Assembly (NCBI GenBank): GCA_964492425.1 | Contig: CAZBKB010000003.1 | Coordinates: forward strand, 1 to 64,000 | Length of the DNA: 64,000 nt | Reading direction: 5' to 3' | Source of the DNA: LBZV01 sp000993855 | GTDB taxonomy: Bacteria; Patescibacteriota; Microgenomatia; Curtissbacterales; GWA2-41-24 | Translations under genes and position numbers: made by a program | Shown: in pieces, positions 8,129-16,287 of the stretch | How positions within the stretch are numbered: the first letter of the stretch is position 1 | Layout: each line of letters starts with the position of its first letter | Notes under the pieces: model-generated | What the model was told of the DNA's origin: nothing | The model's input: the letters and a program-made list of their open reading frames with translations, nothing else | Database searches by the model: none

Positions 8129-9214
8129 ATGGCAGATAGATTCGCGCAAGCTCACGAAATTCTAAAAACACGCCACCTAGATTCACTTCTGGTCACCAAC
8201 CCAACAAATATTTTTTACCTGACCGGTTTCAGGGGTGTTTCCCCCACAGAACGCGAGGCACTGCTTGTCGTCAAAAAGCCAAAAAACATTTTAATAACCG
8301 CCAAACTATACCAAGCGGAAGCTAAAAAAGTCGCGTCTAACAATCTGACAGTTAAAATCGCAGCTGAACGCAACGAATACGAAGACTTTATAAAAGAATC
8401 ATTAAACGGCATAAAAAGGCTGGGGTTTGAACAGGATGACCTAAAATTTTCAGAATACAAAAAATTCAAAAAATACCATAAAGATGCAAAATTTATCCCG
8501 ACGAACAACTTGATAGAAGACTTAAGATCCATAAAAAGCAATGACGAGATTCAATACATCACCCGCGCCCAGCTTATCACCCAAAAAGTTTTTAACGAAA
8601 TCATCAAAACTATCAAGATTGGCCAAACCGAAGCCGAAATCGCACAGCGGCTCAAATCAATAACACACCATTTTACGCACCAAAGCCTGGCTTTCGAACC
8701 TATCGTAGCATCTGGACCTAATTCTGCACGTCCTCACTACACAACAGGGAAACGAAAAATAAAAAATGGGGACATTCTACTTTTCGATTTTGGCGCAACA
8801 TACAAAAACTACTGTGCCGACTTCTCAAGAACAGTCTTCATTGGCAAGGCAAACAGCCAGCAGCAAAAAATCCACGAACTTGTCTTCAACTCCCAGCAAG
8901 CTGCCATCAAAACAATAAAAGGAGAAACCTTGGCCAAAAAAGTATTCGAGTCTTCCCACAAAGTTTTCCGCAAAGCTCGGCTCGATCGTTATTTCATCCA
9001 CAGTCTGGGCCACGGTATCGGACTCGAAGTACACGAAAAACCTTCACTCTCACGAAAAAGCAAGGACACACTCAAACCCGGCATGGTCTTCTCAGTCGAA
9101 CCAGGCCTTTACTTTCCCTGGGGCGGGGTAAGGATAGAAGATCTCGTATTGGTCTTGCAGCATAAAGGCAGTATTATAGGTAAAAGCGCCATCTTTATTG
9201 AGGTTAAACCTTAG
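8129..9214 (+). CDS. Xaa-Pro aminopeptidase, M24 family
   Basis: The 361-residue product has a creatinase-like N-terminal domain (NPTNIFYLTGFRG) and a pita-bread catalytic domain with all five metal ligands in place: two Asp in DFGATYKNYCADFSRT, His in HSLGHGIGLEVHE, Glu in SVEPG and Glu in RIEDLV. Such enzymes remove N-terminal residues preceding proline in the cytoplasm using two metal ions. Length matches short bacterial PepQ/PepP-type proteins. A possible -10 element (TAATAT, 8113-8118) lies only 10 bases before the ATG and no Shine-Dalgarno is visible, so the mRNA may be nearly leaderless. Confidence 0.9.
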   Translation: MADRFAQAHEILKTRHLDSLLVTNPTNIFYLTGFRGVSPTEREALLVVKKPKNILITAKLYQAEAKKVASNNLTVKIAAERNEYEDFIKESLNGIKRLGFEQDDLKFSEYKKFKKYHKDAKFIPTNNLIEDLRSIKSNDEIQYITRAQLITQKVFNEIIKTIKIGQTEAEIAQRLKSITHHFTHQSLAFEPIVASGPNSARPHYTTGKRKIKNGDILLFDFGATYKNYCADFSRTVFIGKANSQQQKIHELVFNSQQAAIKTIKGETLAKKVFESSHKVFRKARLDRYFIHSLGHGIGLEVHEKPSLSRKSKDTLKPGMVFSVEPGLYFPWGGVRIEDLVLVLQHKGSIIGKSAIFIEVKP

Positions 9215-9229
9215 GTGTAAAATAAGTTT

Positions 9230-9625
9230 GTGAACAAAAAAACAATTTTTTCCATCATAGTCGCTGTCAGCCTTACAGCATTATTAATATTCGCTTTCCT
9301 TGTATCCCACAACAAAGTATCTGCACCAACCACACAGCAAGAATCAACCCGGCAAGCGCAAACAAACAGCCCAAACTTTAAGGGTAATGAGGATGCATTT
9401 AAAAATGCCCTAAACCTTTACATCCAAAAAAAACAGGAAGGTGTAGATATGTCAACCGGTCCATGCCTTGGCAGGGTCGCTGACGATTGGGTTTTGGATA
9501 TTGCCCACAACCCCAGACAAGCAGTCGACGACAGCGCAGAAAATCAGTGCCAGGATTTCAAAAACGGCAACGTGAAACATTTCATAGAGTTTGACCCAAA
9601 TGGTGAACTAATTCGCTCCCAGTAA
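9230..9625 (+). CDS. Small membrane-anchored exported protein
   Basis: The 131-residue protein starts at GTG 9230 with two Lys and a hydrophobic anchor at about residues 5-25, followed by a Gln/Thr linker and a compact domain. Recognisable blocks are GPCLGRVADDWVLDIAH, two cysteines likely to form a disulfide (about residues 79 and 106) and HFIEFDPNGELIR at the end. I do not recognise a named family; proteins of this shape are common in Microgenomates-type genomes. It lies 15 bases after the M24 peptidase and is probably in the same transcript. Confidence 0.72.
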   Translation: MNKKTIFSIIVAVSLTALLIFAFLVSHNKVSAPTTQQESTRQAQTNSPNFKGNEDAFKNALNLYIQKKQEGVDMSTGPCLGRVADDWVLDIAHNPRQAVDDSAENQCQDFKNGNVKHFIEFDPNGELIRSQ

Positions 9626-9645
9626 CTTCTAATATTCGCCAAAGT

Positions 9646-10212
9646 ATGAGATTATTAATCGTGATGTTGCTGCTCTCCAAAAATCACAAAGGGTCAATTT
9701 TGATTCCCCTCATAATTTTGCTGCTGATATCCACAAGTGTGCTCTTACTCTCAAAGTTTCTCTCAACATCCCAAGCAAATGTCGAAACAGCGATTGATAG
9801 CCGATACCAAACGTCCCTTTCTGCCAAAATGGACCCTCCCAACAACTGGGTAAAAGCCGAAAATAAACGTTACAAATTCAGCATTTTCTACCCAAAACAA
9901 TGGGTCGGGTCACTCAATCCAAAGCCACGAGGAAACGAGTTGTTTATACTTGAGAAATTCCTCTCAAATAAAATCAAATTGAAAGTGACGGTCATGTCCA
10001 AATATGAAATCCCTCAAGGCACAATAGCAATAAAATTCAATAAAAATACCTTTCACCTCCAAACTGACGAATCCGCCACTAAACTAGCCATACTACAAAA
10101 CGGGGGATTTTATTACTTACTGGAACTCACCAATAACACTTATTTTGCCGAAGAATTAGACTTCAAGAGCACTTTCTTCCAGATACTTAAAAAATTCGAA
10201 GAACTGGAATAG
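9646..10212 (+). CDS. Membrane-anchored PsbP-like protein
   Basis: The 188-residue product has a hydrophobic segment at about residues 18-40 and an outer domain starting KRYKFSIFYPKQW near residue 75, a pattern typical of PsbP/DUF1795-like domains (YxFSIxYPxxW). The remainder alternates in strands, consistent with that alpha-beta sandwich. No function can be assigned. It is the third gene of a possible M24-led operon and ends 8 bases from the convergent RRM gene. Start ATG 9646 is preferred; a start at ATG 9664 is also possible. Confidence 0.65.
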   Translation: MRLLIVMLLLSKNHKGSILIPLIILLLISTSVLLLSKFLSTSQANVETAIDSRYQTSLSAKMDPPNNWVKAENKRYKFSIFYPKQWVGSLNPKPRGNELFILEKFLSNKIKLKVTVMSKYEIPQGTIAIKFNKNTFHLQTDESATKLAILQNGGFYYLLELTNNTYFAEELDFKSTFFQILKKFEELE

Positions 10213-10220
10213 TACAAAAT

Positions 10221-10490
10221 TTACTGCCTGGGTCCATTATCGGCTTTAGGTCTTGCTTCGGAAACATACATTTTTCTGCCTTCAACCTCTGTTTCATTAA
10301 TTTCCGCAATTGCTTTCTTTGCGTCATCCTCAGTCTTCATTTCAACAAAACCAAAGCCTCTCGACCTTCCTGTTTGCTTATCCATCACAACATTGGCATC
10401 AACAACTTCTCCAACTTTCGCAAAAACTGCACGCAAGCCGTCTGAAGTCATAGAATATGACAAGTTGCCAACAAATAATTTAGTACTCAA
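10221..10490 (-). CDS. Single-RRM RNA-binding protein
   Basis: The 89-residue product is one RNA recognition motif: RNP2 is LFVGNLS (residues 5-11) and RNP1 is RGFGFVEM (about residues 44-51), with a short basic/Pro tail. It resembles the cold-induced Rbp proteins of cyanobacteria and other bacteria that bind single-stranded RNA. The start is TTG at 10490, supported by AAAGGAG about 10 bases upstream on the minus strand. The 179-base upstream region is AT-rich; I see no clear promoter in it. Confidence 0.93.
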   Translation of the reverse strand: MSTKLFVGNLSYSMTSDGLRAVFAKVGEVVDANVVMDKQTGRSRGFGFVEMKTEDDAKKAIAEINETEVEGRKMYVSEARPKADNGPRQ

Positions 10491-10669
10491 TTAAATCACG
10501 CTCCTTTCATCAATAACTTTGGGATAACATTAATAATTCAAGAAGATTATACTTGCGCCGCTCAACTTTCTAAAATTATTTTAACTAAATCCATTACTAT
10601 TAGTCAATACCGTTTTACCACTTGTAAAATTTCGGTAACTAGGTTTAAATCAACCCAAAGTCTGCTTTA

Positions 10670-11017
10670 GTGGAAAATGTAAAAAATACTTCACTAGTTA
10701 TATCTACAAAAAATGTGCTCACAATTAGGGCAAATATTTCTTTTAAAAAAATTCTCAAAAAAATTTACAAAAATAAAAAAGCGGATATCGTCATACTGGA
10801 AAAAGCAAAGTCCAACCAAATGGCGGCTATCCTACTATCTCGTCTCATGGGCAAGAAGTTCATTTGGGCACAATGTTTTTCCAATCCGCCAACTCCTAAC
10901 TTTCCGGCCAAACTACTGATGAATCAAGCGGATACCATAATTGTCGCTTCCAAAAAATCGGCTGCCAAACTTCACTCGTTTGGTATCGACAAACCCAAGA
11001 TTAGAATTAGGAAATAA
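10670..11017 (+). CDS. Short glycosyltransferase-like (GT4 N-terminal-like) protein
   Basis: The 115-residue frame, starting GTG 10670, reads like the N-terminal Rossmann half of a GT4 glycosyltransferase: ADIVILEKAKSNQMAAILLSRLMGKKFIWAQ, then ADTIIVASKKSAAKL, a block typical of the acceptor-binding half. The nucleotide-sugar-binding C-terminal half is absent. It is therefore either a stand-alone subunit, a truncated gene, or a chance resemblance. No Shine-Dalgarno is visible and nothing adjacent completes it. It converges on the ASCH gene 8 bases away. Confidence 0.5.
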   Translation: MENVKNTSLVISTKNVLTIRANISFKKILKKIYKNKKADIVILEKAKSNQMAAILLSRLMGKKFIWAQCFSNPPTPNFPAKLLMNQADTIIVASKKSAAKLHSFGIDKPKIRIRK

Positions 11018-11024
11018 TTTTAAA

Positions 11025-11417
11025 TTAACCCAAAACTACCCACGGCCTCAAATCCTTCTTCTTAATAACCGGCGCAATGATAAACTTTGTAGCAGATTTG
11101 ATAAACATCAGTGTCACAAAATTCACCTTCTCATGCTCATTCCAAAACCCGACCGGCACCCCAAGGTCATCACCGTAGGTCTTCTTAATAAGTTCTACCT
11201 CCTCAACTCTCGGATGGTCAAAATAGAAAACCCGATCAACTATAAATTGACCCACTATTTTTTCGCCGGGCACTTTTAAAAGCACCACATCCCCTGCCGC
11301 AACTTTACCGAAAGGATCAATCTTAATCTTAGAAAATCTTCCCTCTATCCTCTTACGGCCGCTAAACATCGCCTCAATTGCCTCACTTTTCAAAATAGCC
11401 AGATGCTTACCCATCAC
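11025..11417 (-). CDS. ASCH/PUA-fold domain protein
   Basis: The 130-residue product carries the ASCH-type pattern: KSEAIEAMFSGRKRIEGRF at the N-terminus (GxKxxExR), then GDVVLLK, IVGQFIVDRV and a YGDDLGVP block. ASCH domains have the PUA-like RNA-binding barrel and are found as RNA-binding or RNA-cleaving proteins. Role here unknown. The gene ends 7 bases from the convergent GT4-like frame, with galU 48 bases upstream on the same strand, so galU and this gene may be cotranscribed. Confidence 0.75.
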   Translation of the reverse strand: MMGKHLAILKSEAIEAMFSGRKRIEGRFSKIKIDPFGKVAAGDVVLLKVPGEKIVGQFIVDRVFYFDHPRVEEVELIKKTYGDDLGVPVGFWNEHEKVNFVTLMFIKSATKFIIAPVIKKKDLRPWVVLG

Positions 11418-11465
11418 AGGGATTTTAATCCATTTGACAAAAAGATTCTATGCATCAGTAAAATG

Positions 11466-12350
11466 TTAGAACTCCAAACTTTTGAGGTAATCCCGCAACT
11501 CATCACCTATATCATCGCGCAAAAGACCATAATCTATAACAGTTTTCAAGTACCCAATTCTACTCCCGCAATCGTAATATTTGCCATTTTCAATCTCAAT
11601 CGCATGAACCTTTTTACCATCCGAAATCATATTATTAACGCCATCTACATAGTAAAGTTCTTCTCCTTTGTCTATGGTGGTAGGCATCGCCCGCTCCAGT
11701 GCCTCAAATATATCCGGTGTAAATAAAAAACCGGATACTACAGCCAGATCACTCGGTGCCCTCTCCACTCCGGGTTTTTCAATAAAAGTCTCAACATCAA
11801 TAACTCCATTTGCAACCTCACGGCCCCCAACATATCCATACTTCTTTTTATCATCAGCATCCGGCCGCACAATACCAGACAAGATTGAAGTTCCATATTT
11901 TTCATAAGCTGTAATCATCTGCTTTGTCCTCGATGGTTTTGCCGCTACAAAATCATCTCCCCACAACATTACTACCGGCTCATCCCCAACAATTTCGCGA
12001 GCCACCAGCAGCGCGTGACCGTTACCGAGTGCTTCTTTCTGTCTAACATACACAAAGTTGGCCAGTTCCGAAATTCTTCTTACTTCCTCAAGCATTTGAG
12101 TTTTTCCGTCTTTTTCCAGTCTCGCCTCAAGCTCAAAATGCTTATCAAAATGATCCTCTATCGCCCGCTTGTGCCACCCAGTCACCAGAATTATCTGCTC
12201 TATACCTGCTTCTATCGCTTCCTCAACAACATATTGAATAATAGGCTTGTCAACCACAGGCAGCATCTCTTTGGGCATTGCCTTGGTTGCCGGCAAAAAC
12301 CTCGTCCCAAACCCCGCCGCAGGAATTACTGCTTTCCTCACCTTTTTCAT
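11466..12350 (-). CDS. galU: UTP-glucose-1-phosphate uridylyltransferase
   Basis: The 294-residue product begins KAVIPAAGFGTRFLPATKA, the nucleotide-binding loop of GalU, continues MPKEMLPVVDKPIIQYVVEEA, and has VMLWGDDFV (metal-binding Asp) and FIEKPG near residue 180. Length matches bacterial GalU. It makes UDP-glucose from UTP and glucose-1-phosphate in the cytoplasm, supplying the glycosyltransferases of the surface-glycan operon at 55-64 kb and fitting with the phosphohexomutase and GalT-like genes at 26-29 kb. Confidence 0.94.
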   Translation of the reverse strand: MKKVRKAVIPAAGFGTRFLPATKAMPKEMLPVVDKPIIQYVVEEAIEAGIEQIILVTGWHKRAIEDHFDKHFELEARLEKDGKTQMLEEVRRISELANFVYVRQKEALGNGHALLVAREIVGDEPVVMLWGDDFVAAKPSRTKQMITAYEKYGTSILSGIVRPDADDKKKYGYVGGREVANGVIDVETFIEKPGVERAPSDLAVVSGFLFTPDIFEALERAMPTTIDKGEELYYVDGVNNMISDGKKVHAIEIENGKYYDCGSRIGYLKTVIDYGLLRDDIGDELRDYLKSLEF

Positions 12351-12398
12351 TAGTACAAGAAATTATCTCCCAAAAACTATCCTAAATCAACTTATTTA

Positions 12399-12428
12399 TT
12401 GCTTATTACTAATTGCTTTTGGTATCAT
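12399..12428 (+). promoter_or_regulatory. Probable secE-nusG promoter
   Basis: TTGCTT (12399-12404) and TATCAT (12423-12428) are separated by 18 bases. The predicted transcript would start near 12436, before an AAAGGAG Shine-Dalgarno and the secE GTG at 12464. Confidence 0.45.
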
Positions 12429-12463
12429 AACCAACAACCTTTGACAAAAAGGAGAGTTGTTTA

Positions 12464-12655
12464 GTGGTATTTAACCCTTTAGAGTACGTAAAAGAATCAA
12501 GGGCCGAACTGGAAAAAGTAGTTTGGCCAACAAAAACAGAGACCATCAAGTTAACTGTCTTAGTTCTCATAGTCTCTGTATTAGTGGGTGCTTACATCGC
12601 AGGGCTCGATACACTTTTTACACTGCTGGTTGAAAGATTTCTACAGAAAGGATAA
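12464..12655 (+). CDS. secE: Protein translocase subunit SecE
   Basis: The 63-residue product shows the SecE signature: an amphipathic helix with ESRAELEKVVWPTKTE followed by one membrane helix (about residues 30-55). This is the single-TM form usual outside the enterobacteria. SecE clamps the SecY channel in the cytoplasmic membrane. It starts at GTG 12464 with AAAGGAG upstream and precedes nusG by 3 bases, the conserved order. Confidence 0.95.
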   Translation: MVFNPLEYVKESRAELEKVVWPTKTETIKLTVLVLIVSVLVGAYIAGLDTLFTLLVERFLQKG

Positions 12656-12658
12656 CAA

Positions 12659-13393
12659 GTGGACGACAGTCAAAAAAATATAAAAAGCACGGAAGAAAAA
12701 TCAAAAAAGACGGAAAAATCCGAAAATTCTGACCGAGGCGACAAAACCGCATCAACTATACCGTCAGAAGTCATAGATCAGTCCAAAAATACAGACAATA
12801 CTAATGTTATCAATCAGGTCGATGATAATGAAAAATCCAAACCCCGCCCAGTAGACACTCCACCATTAAAAGGTGCCCACTGGTATGTTGTCCATACATA
12901 TTCAGGCCACGAAGCAAAAGTCGCCGCAACTTTAAAACAACGGATTGAATCCCAAAAACTCAGCGACAAAATACTCGACATTCTGGTTCCAACACAAGAC
13001 AAAATAGAAATTAAAGAAGGCAAAAAATCTACAGTCAAAGAAAAGATTTTTCCCGGCTACTTACTTATTAATATGGTACTGGACGATAACACCTGGCTTG
13101 CGGTAAGAACCACACCGGGAATCACCGGCTTTATCGGCACTGCAAACAAACCGACACCACTTCCTGAGGCAGAAGTAGAAACAATCAAACGCTTCATGAA
13201 CTTGGAAGCTCCAAAGTTCAAGACGGCTTTCTCGCAGGGCGAAGCCGTAAAAATTACCGATGGACCCTTTGCCGAATTCTTGGGAACAATTTCTGAAATA
13301 GATGAAGAAAAAGGCAAACTTAAAATACTAGTTTCTATCTTCGGGCGCGAAACACCTGTTGAGCTTGATTTTCTACAAGTTGCAAAACTTTAA
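12659..13393 (+). CDS. nusG: Transcription termination/antitermination protein NusG, with N-terminal extension
   Basis: From about residue 72 the 244-residue product is a standard NusG: WYVVHTYSGHEAKVA, then IFPGYLLINM, VRTTPGITGFIG and a C-terminal KOW domain (VKITDGPFAEFLGTI). It binds RNA polymerase and couples it to ribosomes or Rho. The first roughly 70 residues are an added Ser/Lys/Asp/Asn-rich stretch with no predicted structure, absent from typical 170-190-residue NusG. The GTG start at 12659 is 3 bases after secE; the extension has no internal ATG before the core, which supports it being translated. Confidence 0.94.
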   Translation: MDDSQKNIKSTEEKSKKTEKSENSDRGDKTASTIPSEVIDQSKNTDNTNVINQVDDNEKSKPRPVDTPPLKGAHWYVVHTYSGHEAKVAATLKQRIESQKLSDKILDILVPTQDKIEIKEGKKSTVKEKIFPGYLLINMVLDDNTWLAVRTTPGITGFIGTANKPTPLPEAEVETIKRFMNLEAPKFKTAFSQGEAVKITDGPFAEFLGTISEIDEEKGKLKILVSIFGRETPVELDFLQVAKL

Positions 13394-13394
13394 T

Positions 13395-13673
13395 ATGGAA
13401 ACCTTAAGAATCGCAGATAAAGTTTTGACAGTCTCGCAAGTTGCAGAAAAAATCCATATCGCTGCAGCCGATTTATCAGCCCTTGTGGATGCAGGAGTAT
13501 CTCATAAAAAAGTCATGCCGCAAGCAATAATGGTGACACACGCAGCAATAAAAGTTGCAGAAAAAATAGACGGAATAACCGCCGAAATAGAAGACGCAGC
13601 ACGTGACCTGCAAAATACGGTAGACAAAAAGGTCCAAAGGGGTAAAAGAATAGAGATAAGAATAGTAAAATAA
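13395..13673 (+). CDS. Small helical protein of unknown function in the nusG operon
   Basis: The 92-residue product, from ATG 13395 one base after the nusG stop, has a Val/Ala-rich predicted-helical body (VSQVAEKIHIAAADLSALVDAG, then EIEDAARDLQNTVDKKVQ) and a basic C-terminus. I do not recognise a family. Position directly after nusG suggests translational coupling, and the following hydrolase gene begins 4 bases later. Confidence 0.65.
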   Translation: METLRIADKVLTVSQVAEKIHIAAADLSALVDAGVSHKKVMPQAIMVTHAAIKVAEKIDGITAEIEDAARDLQNTVDKKVQRGKRIEIRIVK

Positions 13674-13677
13674 AGAT

Positions 13678-14568
13678 GTGCCCAACATCAATAAAATCAA
13701 GCGCACGATAAAAAGGAATCGCTTAAAAATATTACTACTCGCCATTGCAGTCAGTACCATCACCTTCTTCTCATTAAATGAAATCTCACCAAACCAAATT
13801 GCCACAGAGCAAAATAAAACGCCATCTCCTAACCCAAACCAAATAACCACAATTACCGAACCTGATTCAAATATCCAAAATCTTCTGCAAACAGAAATTC
13901 AACAACTTACAGGCACTTACAATATTGTCATAAAAGACCTAAAAACAAACCAGATTTACTCCATAGGACAAAACCAAAAAATCCCCAGCGCCAGTATTTA
14001 TAAACTTGCCGTTATGTACAAGGCTTTCGATGCGTTAGAAAAAGGAGAACTAAAAAAAAATCAGATTCTCTCAAACGGCCTAACTGTTGAAAAAGCACTG
14101 GAGCAAATGATAACTATATCCGATAACGAATCCGCCCTCATATTGGCAGAAAAACTAGGCTGGAAAAACATAAACTATTTTCTTCAAAGTGAAGGGGTTA
14201 CAGGTTTTAACCTGATGATTAAAGATTACCCAGAAACAACTGCCAGGGCCACCGCAGATCTCCTTGAGAGAATTTACAGAAAAACCGCAGTCTCCGCCCA
14301 AGCATCGCGTGAAATGCTAGAACTACTGCTTGCTCAGCAAAAAAATGACCGAATCCCATCCCTTCTGCCACCAAATATCAAAGTAGCACATAAAACCGGA
14401 GAATTGGACAACTTCCGCCATGATGCCGGCATTGTCTTTGGCAAAAGAAGTGATTACATATTTGTATTTTTAACAGAAACACCAGTCCCCGAAGATGCAT
14501 ACACAAACATTGCCAATCTCTCAAAAACCACGTTCGATGCACTGGAAAATCCCAATACCTTGAAATAA
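13678..14568 (+). CDS. Anchored beta-lactamase-fold serine hydrolase
   Basis: The 296-residue product has an N-terminal membrane segment (about residues 17-37) and the three active-site motifs of the class A beta-lactamase/PBP fold: S106-I-Y-K109, S148-D-N150 and K239-T-G241. The class A general-base Glu segment (ExxLN) is not apparent, so a D,D-peptidase-like or non-hydrolysing role is as likely as beta-lactam hydrolysis. It probably acts outside the cytoplasmic membrane on peptidoglycan peptides or a related substrate. The gene starts at GTG 13678, 4 bases after the small helical gene, and separates nusG from rplK. Confidence 0.82.
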   Translation: MPNINKIKRTIKRNRLKILLLAIAVSTITFFSLNEISPNQIATEQNKTPSPNPNQITTITEPDSNIQNLLQTEIQQLTGTYNIVIKDLKTNQIYSIGQNQKIPSASIYKLAVMYKAFDALEKGELKKNQILSNGLTVEKALEQMITISDNESALILAEKLGWKNINYFLQSEGVTGFNLMIKDYPETTARATADLLERIYRKTAVSAQASREMLELLLAQQKNDRIPSLLPPNIKVAHKTGELDNFRHDAGIVFGKRSDYIFVFLTETPVPEDAYTNIANLSKTTFDALENPNTLK

Positions 14569-14686
14569 AGTCAGCATTTAGCGTATACTTTCAACTTAAT
14601 TGTTAGATTGTTGCATTGCAACTCCGAGCTAGATAGACACTCTCAATATAACGATTTATCAATAAAACAATATAACTATCTAATCC

Positions 14687-15112
14687 ATGACAAAAAAAGT
14701 TAAAACCTTCATTAAGTTAACCCTCAAAGGCGGACAAGCAACTGCCGCCCCCCCAGTTGGAACGGCACTCTCACCTCAAGGTATACCTATAATGGACTTT
14801 GTCAAAGCTTTTAACGACAAAACAAAAGATCAAATGGGGACTCCCCTGCCTGTTGTAATTACAGTTTTTGAAGACAGGACTTTCGCTTTTATTGTAAAAA
14901 AACCTCCTGTTGCAGTCCTTATTAAAAAAGCTCTGAACATTGAAAAAGGTGCCCAAACTACAAGCAAGCAGACTGTTGGCAAACTATCAATCAACCAGGT
15001 AAAAAAAATCGCTGAAGAAAAAATGCCGGACTTAAACACCAAAAACATAGATGCTGCAACAAGAATAGTCCAAGGAACCGCAAGATCCATGGGGGTAGAA
15101 ACCGAAATTTAA
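14687..15112 (+). CDS. rplK: Large ribosomal subunit protein uL11
   Basis: The 141-residue product has the full L11 pattern: KLTLKGGQATAAPPVGTAL (the PPVG loop), IMDFVKAFNDKT, and a C-terminal rRNA-binding domain with KKPPVAVLIKKA, IAEEKMPDLN and GTARSMGV. L11 forms the GTPase-associated stalk base with 23S rRNA. The Q-H residues usually following GPALG are replaced (TALSPQG), a common CPR-type variation. It is followed by rplA after 32 AT-rich bases. Confidence 0.95.
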   Translation: MTKKVKTFIKLTLKGGQATAAPPVGTALSPQGIPIMDFVKAFNDKTKDQMGTPLPVVITVFEDRTFAFIVKKPPVAVLIKKALNIEKGAQTTSKQTVGKLSINQVKKIAEEKMPDLNTKNIDAATRIVQGTARSMGVETEI

Positions 15113-15144
15113 AATTTCAAATTTAAAATTAAAAATTAATTAAT

Positions 15145-16116
15145 ATGGGCACCACTCGCATAAAAGTTATCGATCTTTCTTCAAGTCAGCAGGAAATTAA
15201 AACTGCAAGAAAGCACGCGGAAAAACTTTCTGGCGCAGTAAAAATTAAAAAGGATAAAACGAAAGCAGAAACAATACCTGCAAGCGAAATTCCAACCCAG
15301 GAAATACAAGCGACCTTGGCCCAAACACAAGAAATGCCGGTTGAACAAAAAGACTCAATCCCCGACACAAAAGTAAAGGAGGGAAAAAATCAACCAACCC
15401 CAATAGTTAAAAAAACAAAAGAGTCACCGCTCAAAAAACACGCACGCCACAAGGGCGCAAAATACCAAAAGGCAGCAGCTTTAATAGAGCCAAAAGACTA
15501 TTCTCCAAAGGAAGCTTTCAAACTGCTACCCATGACATCTTTCACCAAATTCGACCCAACAGTGGAGGTACACCTGGGCCTTTCTGAAAAAAATATCAAA
15601 GTTACAGTCAATATGCCCCATTTTAAGGAAAAAAAGGACCATCACCCAAAATACTTAATTTTTGCCGACCAAAAAACTCTCCCCAAAGAAGCACAAGTAA
15701 TCTGGGGTAATGAAAAAACAATTGCTGAGGTAGAAAAAGGATCCCTCAAAGCCGGTCGTGATTTTACAGAAGTTATTGCATCTCCACAATACATGCCAAA
15801 ACTTGCAAAAATCGCCAAAATCCTTGGACCAAAAGGTTTAATGCCAAACCCCAAAAACGAAACTGTTTCAGAAAATGTTGAAAAATTTTTCGATGGGTCT
15901 GCAAGTTTAGCCGGAACAACCGTAAAAACCGATCCAACAGCTCCAGTTATTCACACGAAAATCGGTAAACTTTCCCAGAAAACAACCGAACTGGAAGCCA
16001 ACTTCAAAGCACTCATAACTGCAATCGGCACCACAAAAATTAAAAAAGCAACGCTTACAACCTCGATGGGCCCACCAATCAGACTCGACCCTAATAAATT
16101 AACCGCTGCCCAATAG
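15145..16116 (+). CDS. rplA: Large ribosomal subunit protein uL1, with N-terminal extension
   Basis: From about residue 100 the 323-residue product is a normal L1: RHKGAKYQKAAALI, then YSPKEAFKLL, FTKFDPTVEVHLGL and the family signature KILGPKGLMPNPK. L1 forms the mobile E-site stalk. Residues 1-98 form a Lys/Thr/Gln/Glu-rich extension that typical 230-residue L1 lacks. In other bacteria L1 represses its own operon; no L1-binding site was identified here. In the canonical order rplJ would follow, but a 6-kb insertion intervenes. Confidence 0.94.
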   Translation: MGTTRIKVIDLSSSQQEIKTARKHAEKLSGAVKIKKDKTKAETIPASEIPTQEIQATLAQTQEMPVEQKDSIPDTKVKEGKNQPTPIVKKTKESPLKKHARHKGAKYQKAAALIEPKDYSPKEAFKLLPMTSFTKFDPTVEVHLGLSEKNIKVTVNMPHFKEKKDHHPKYLIFADQKTLPKEAQVIWGNEKTIAEVEKGSLKAGRDFTEVIASPQYMPKLAKIAKILGPKGLMPNPKNETVSENVEKFFDGSASLAGTTVKTDPTAPVIHTKIGKLSQKTTELEANFKALITAIGTTKIKKATLTTSMGPPIRLDPNKLTAAQ

Positions 16117-16218
16117 CCCAACGCCTACTTGTCCTACATCTACCGAAGTATCAATCTTGGAAATTTATAAAGCCACATAAACAAGAAATTACCTAATTAA
16201 TTACCCCAGCCACGACAC

Positions 16219-16248
16219 TTGACAACCCCCCCCCCACAATGATAGACT
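16219..16248 (+). promoter_or_regulatory. Sigma70-type promoter of the GHKL cassette
   Basis: TTGACA at 16219-16224 is a perfect -35 box; TAGACT at 16243-16248 is a plausible -10 at an 18-base spacing. The spacer contains a run of ten C residues. The predicted start point is about 30 bases before the ATG at 16288, so the cassette need not depend on read-through from rplKA. Confidence 0.6.
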
Positions 16249-16287
16249 ATGGGTCTTGAATTTCTGCCCAAATTTTTATAGGTAAAA

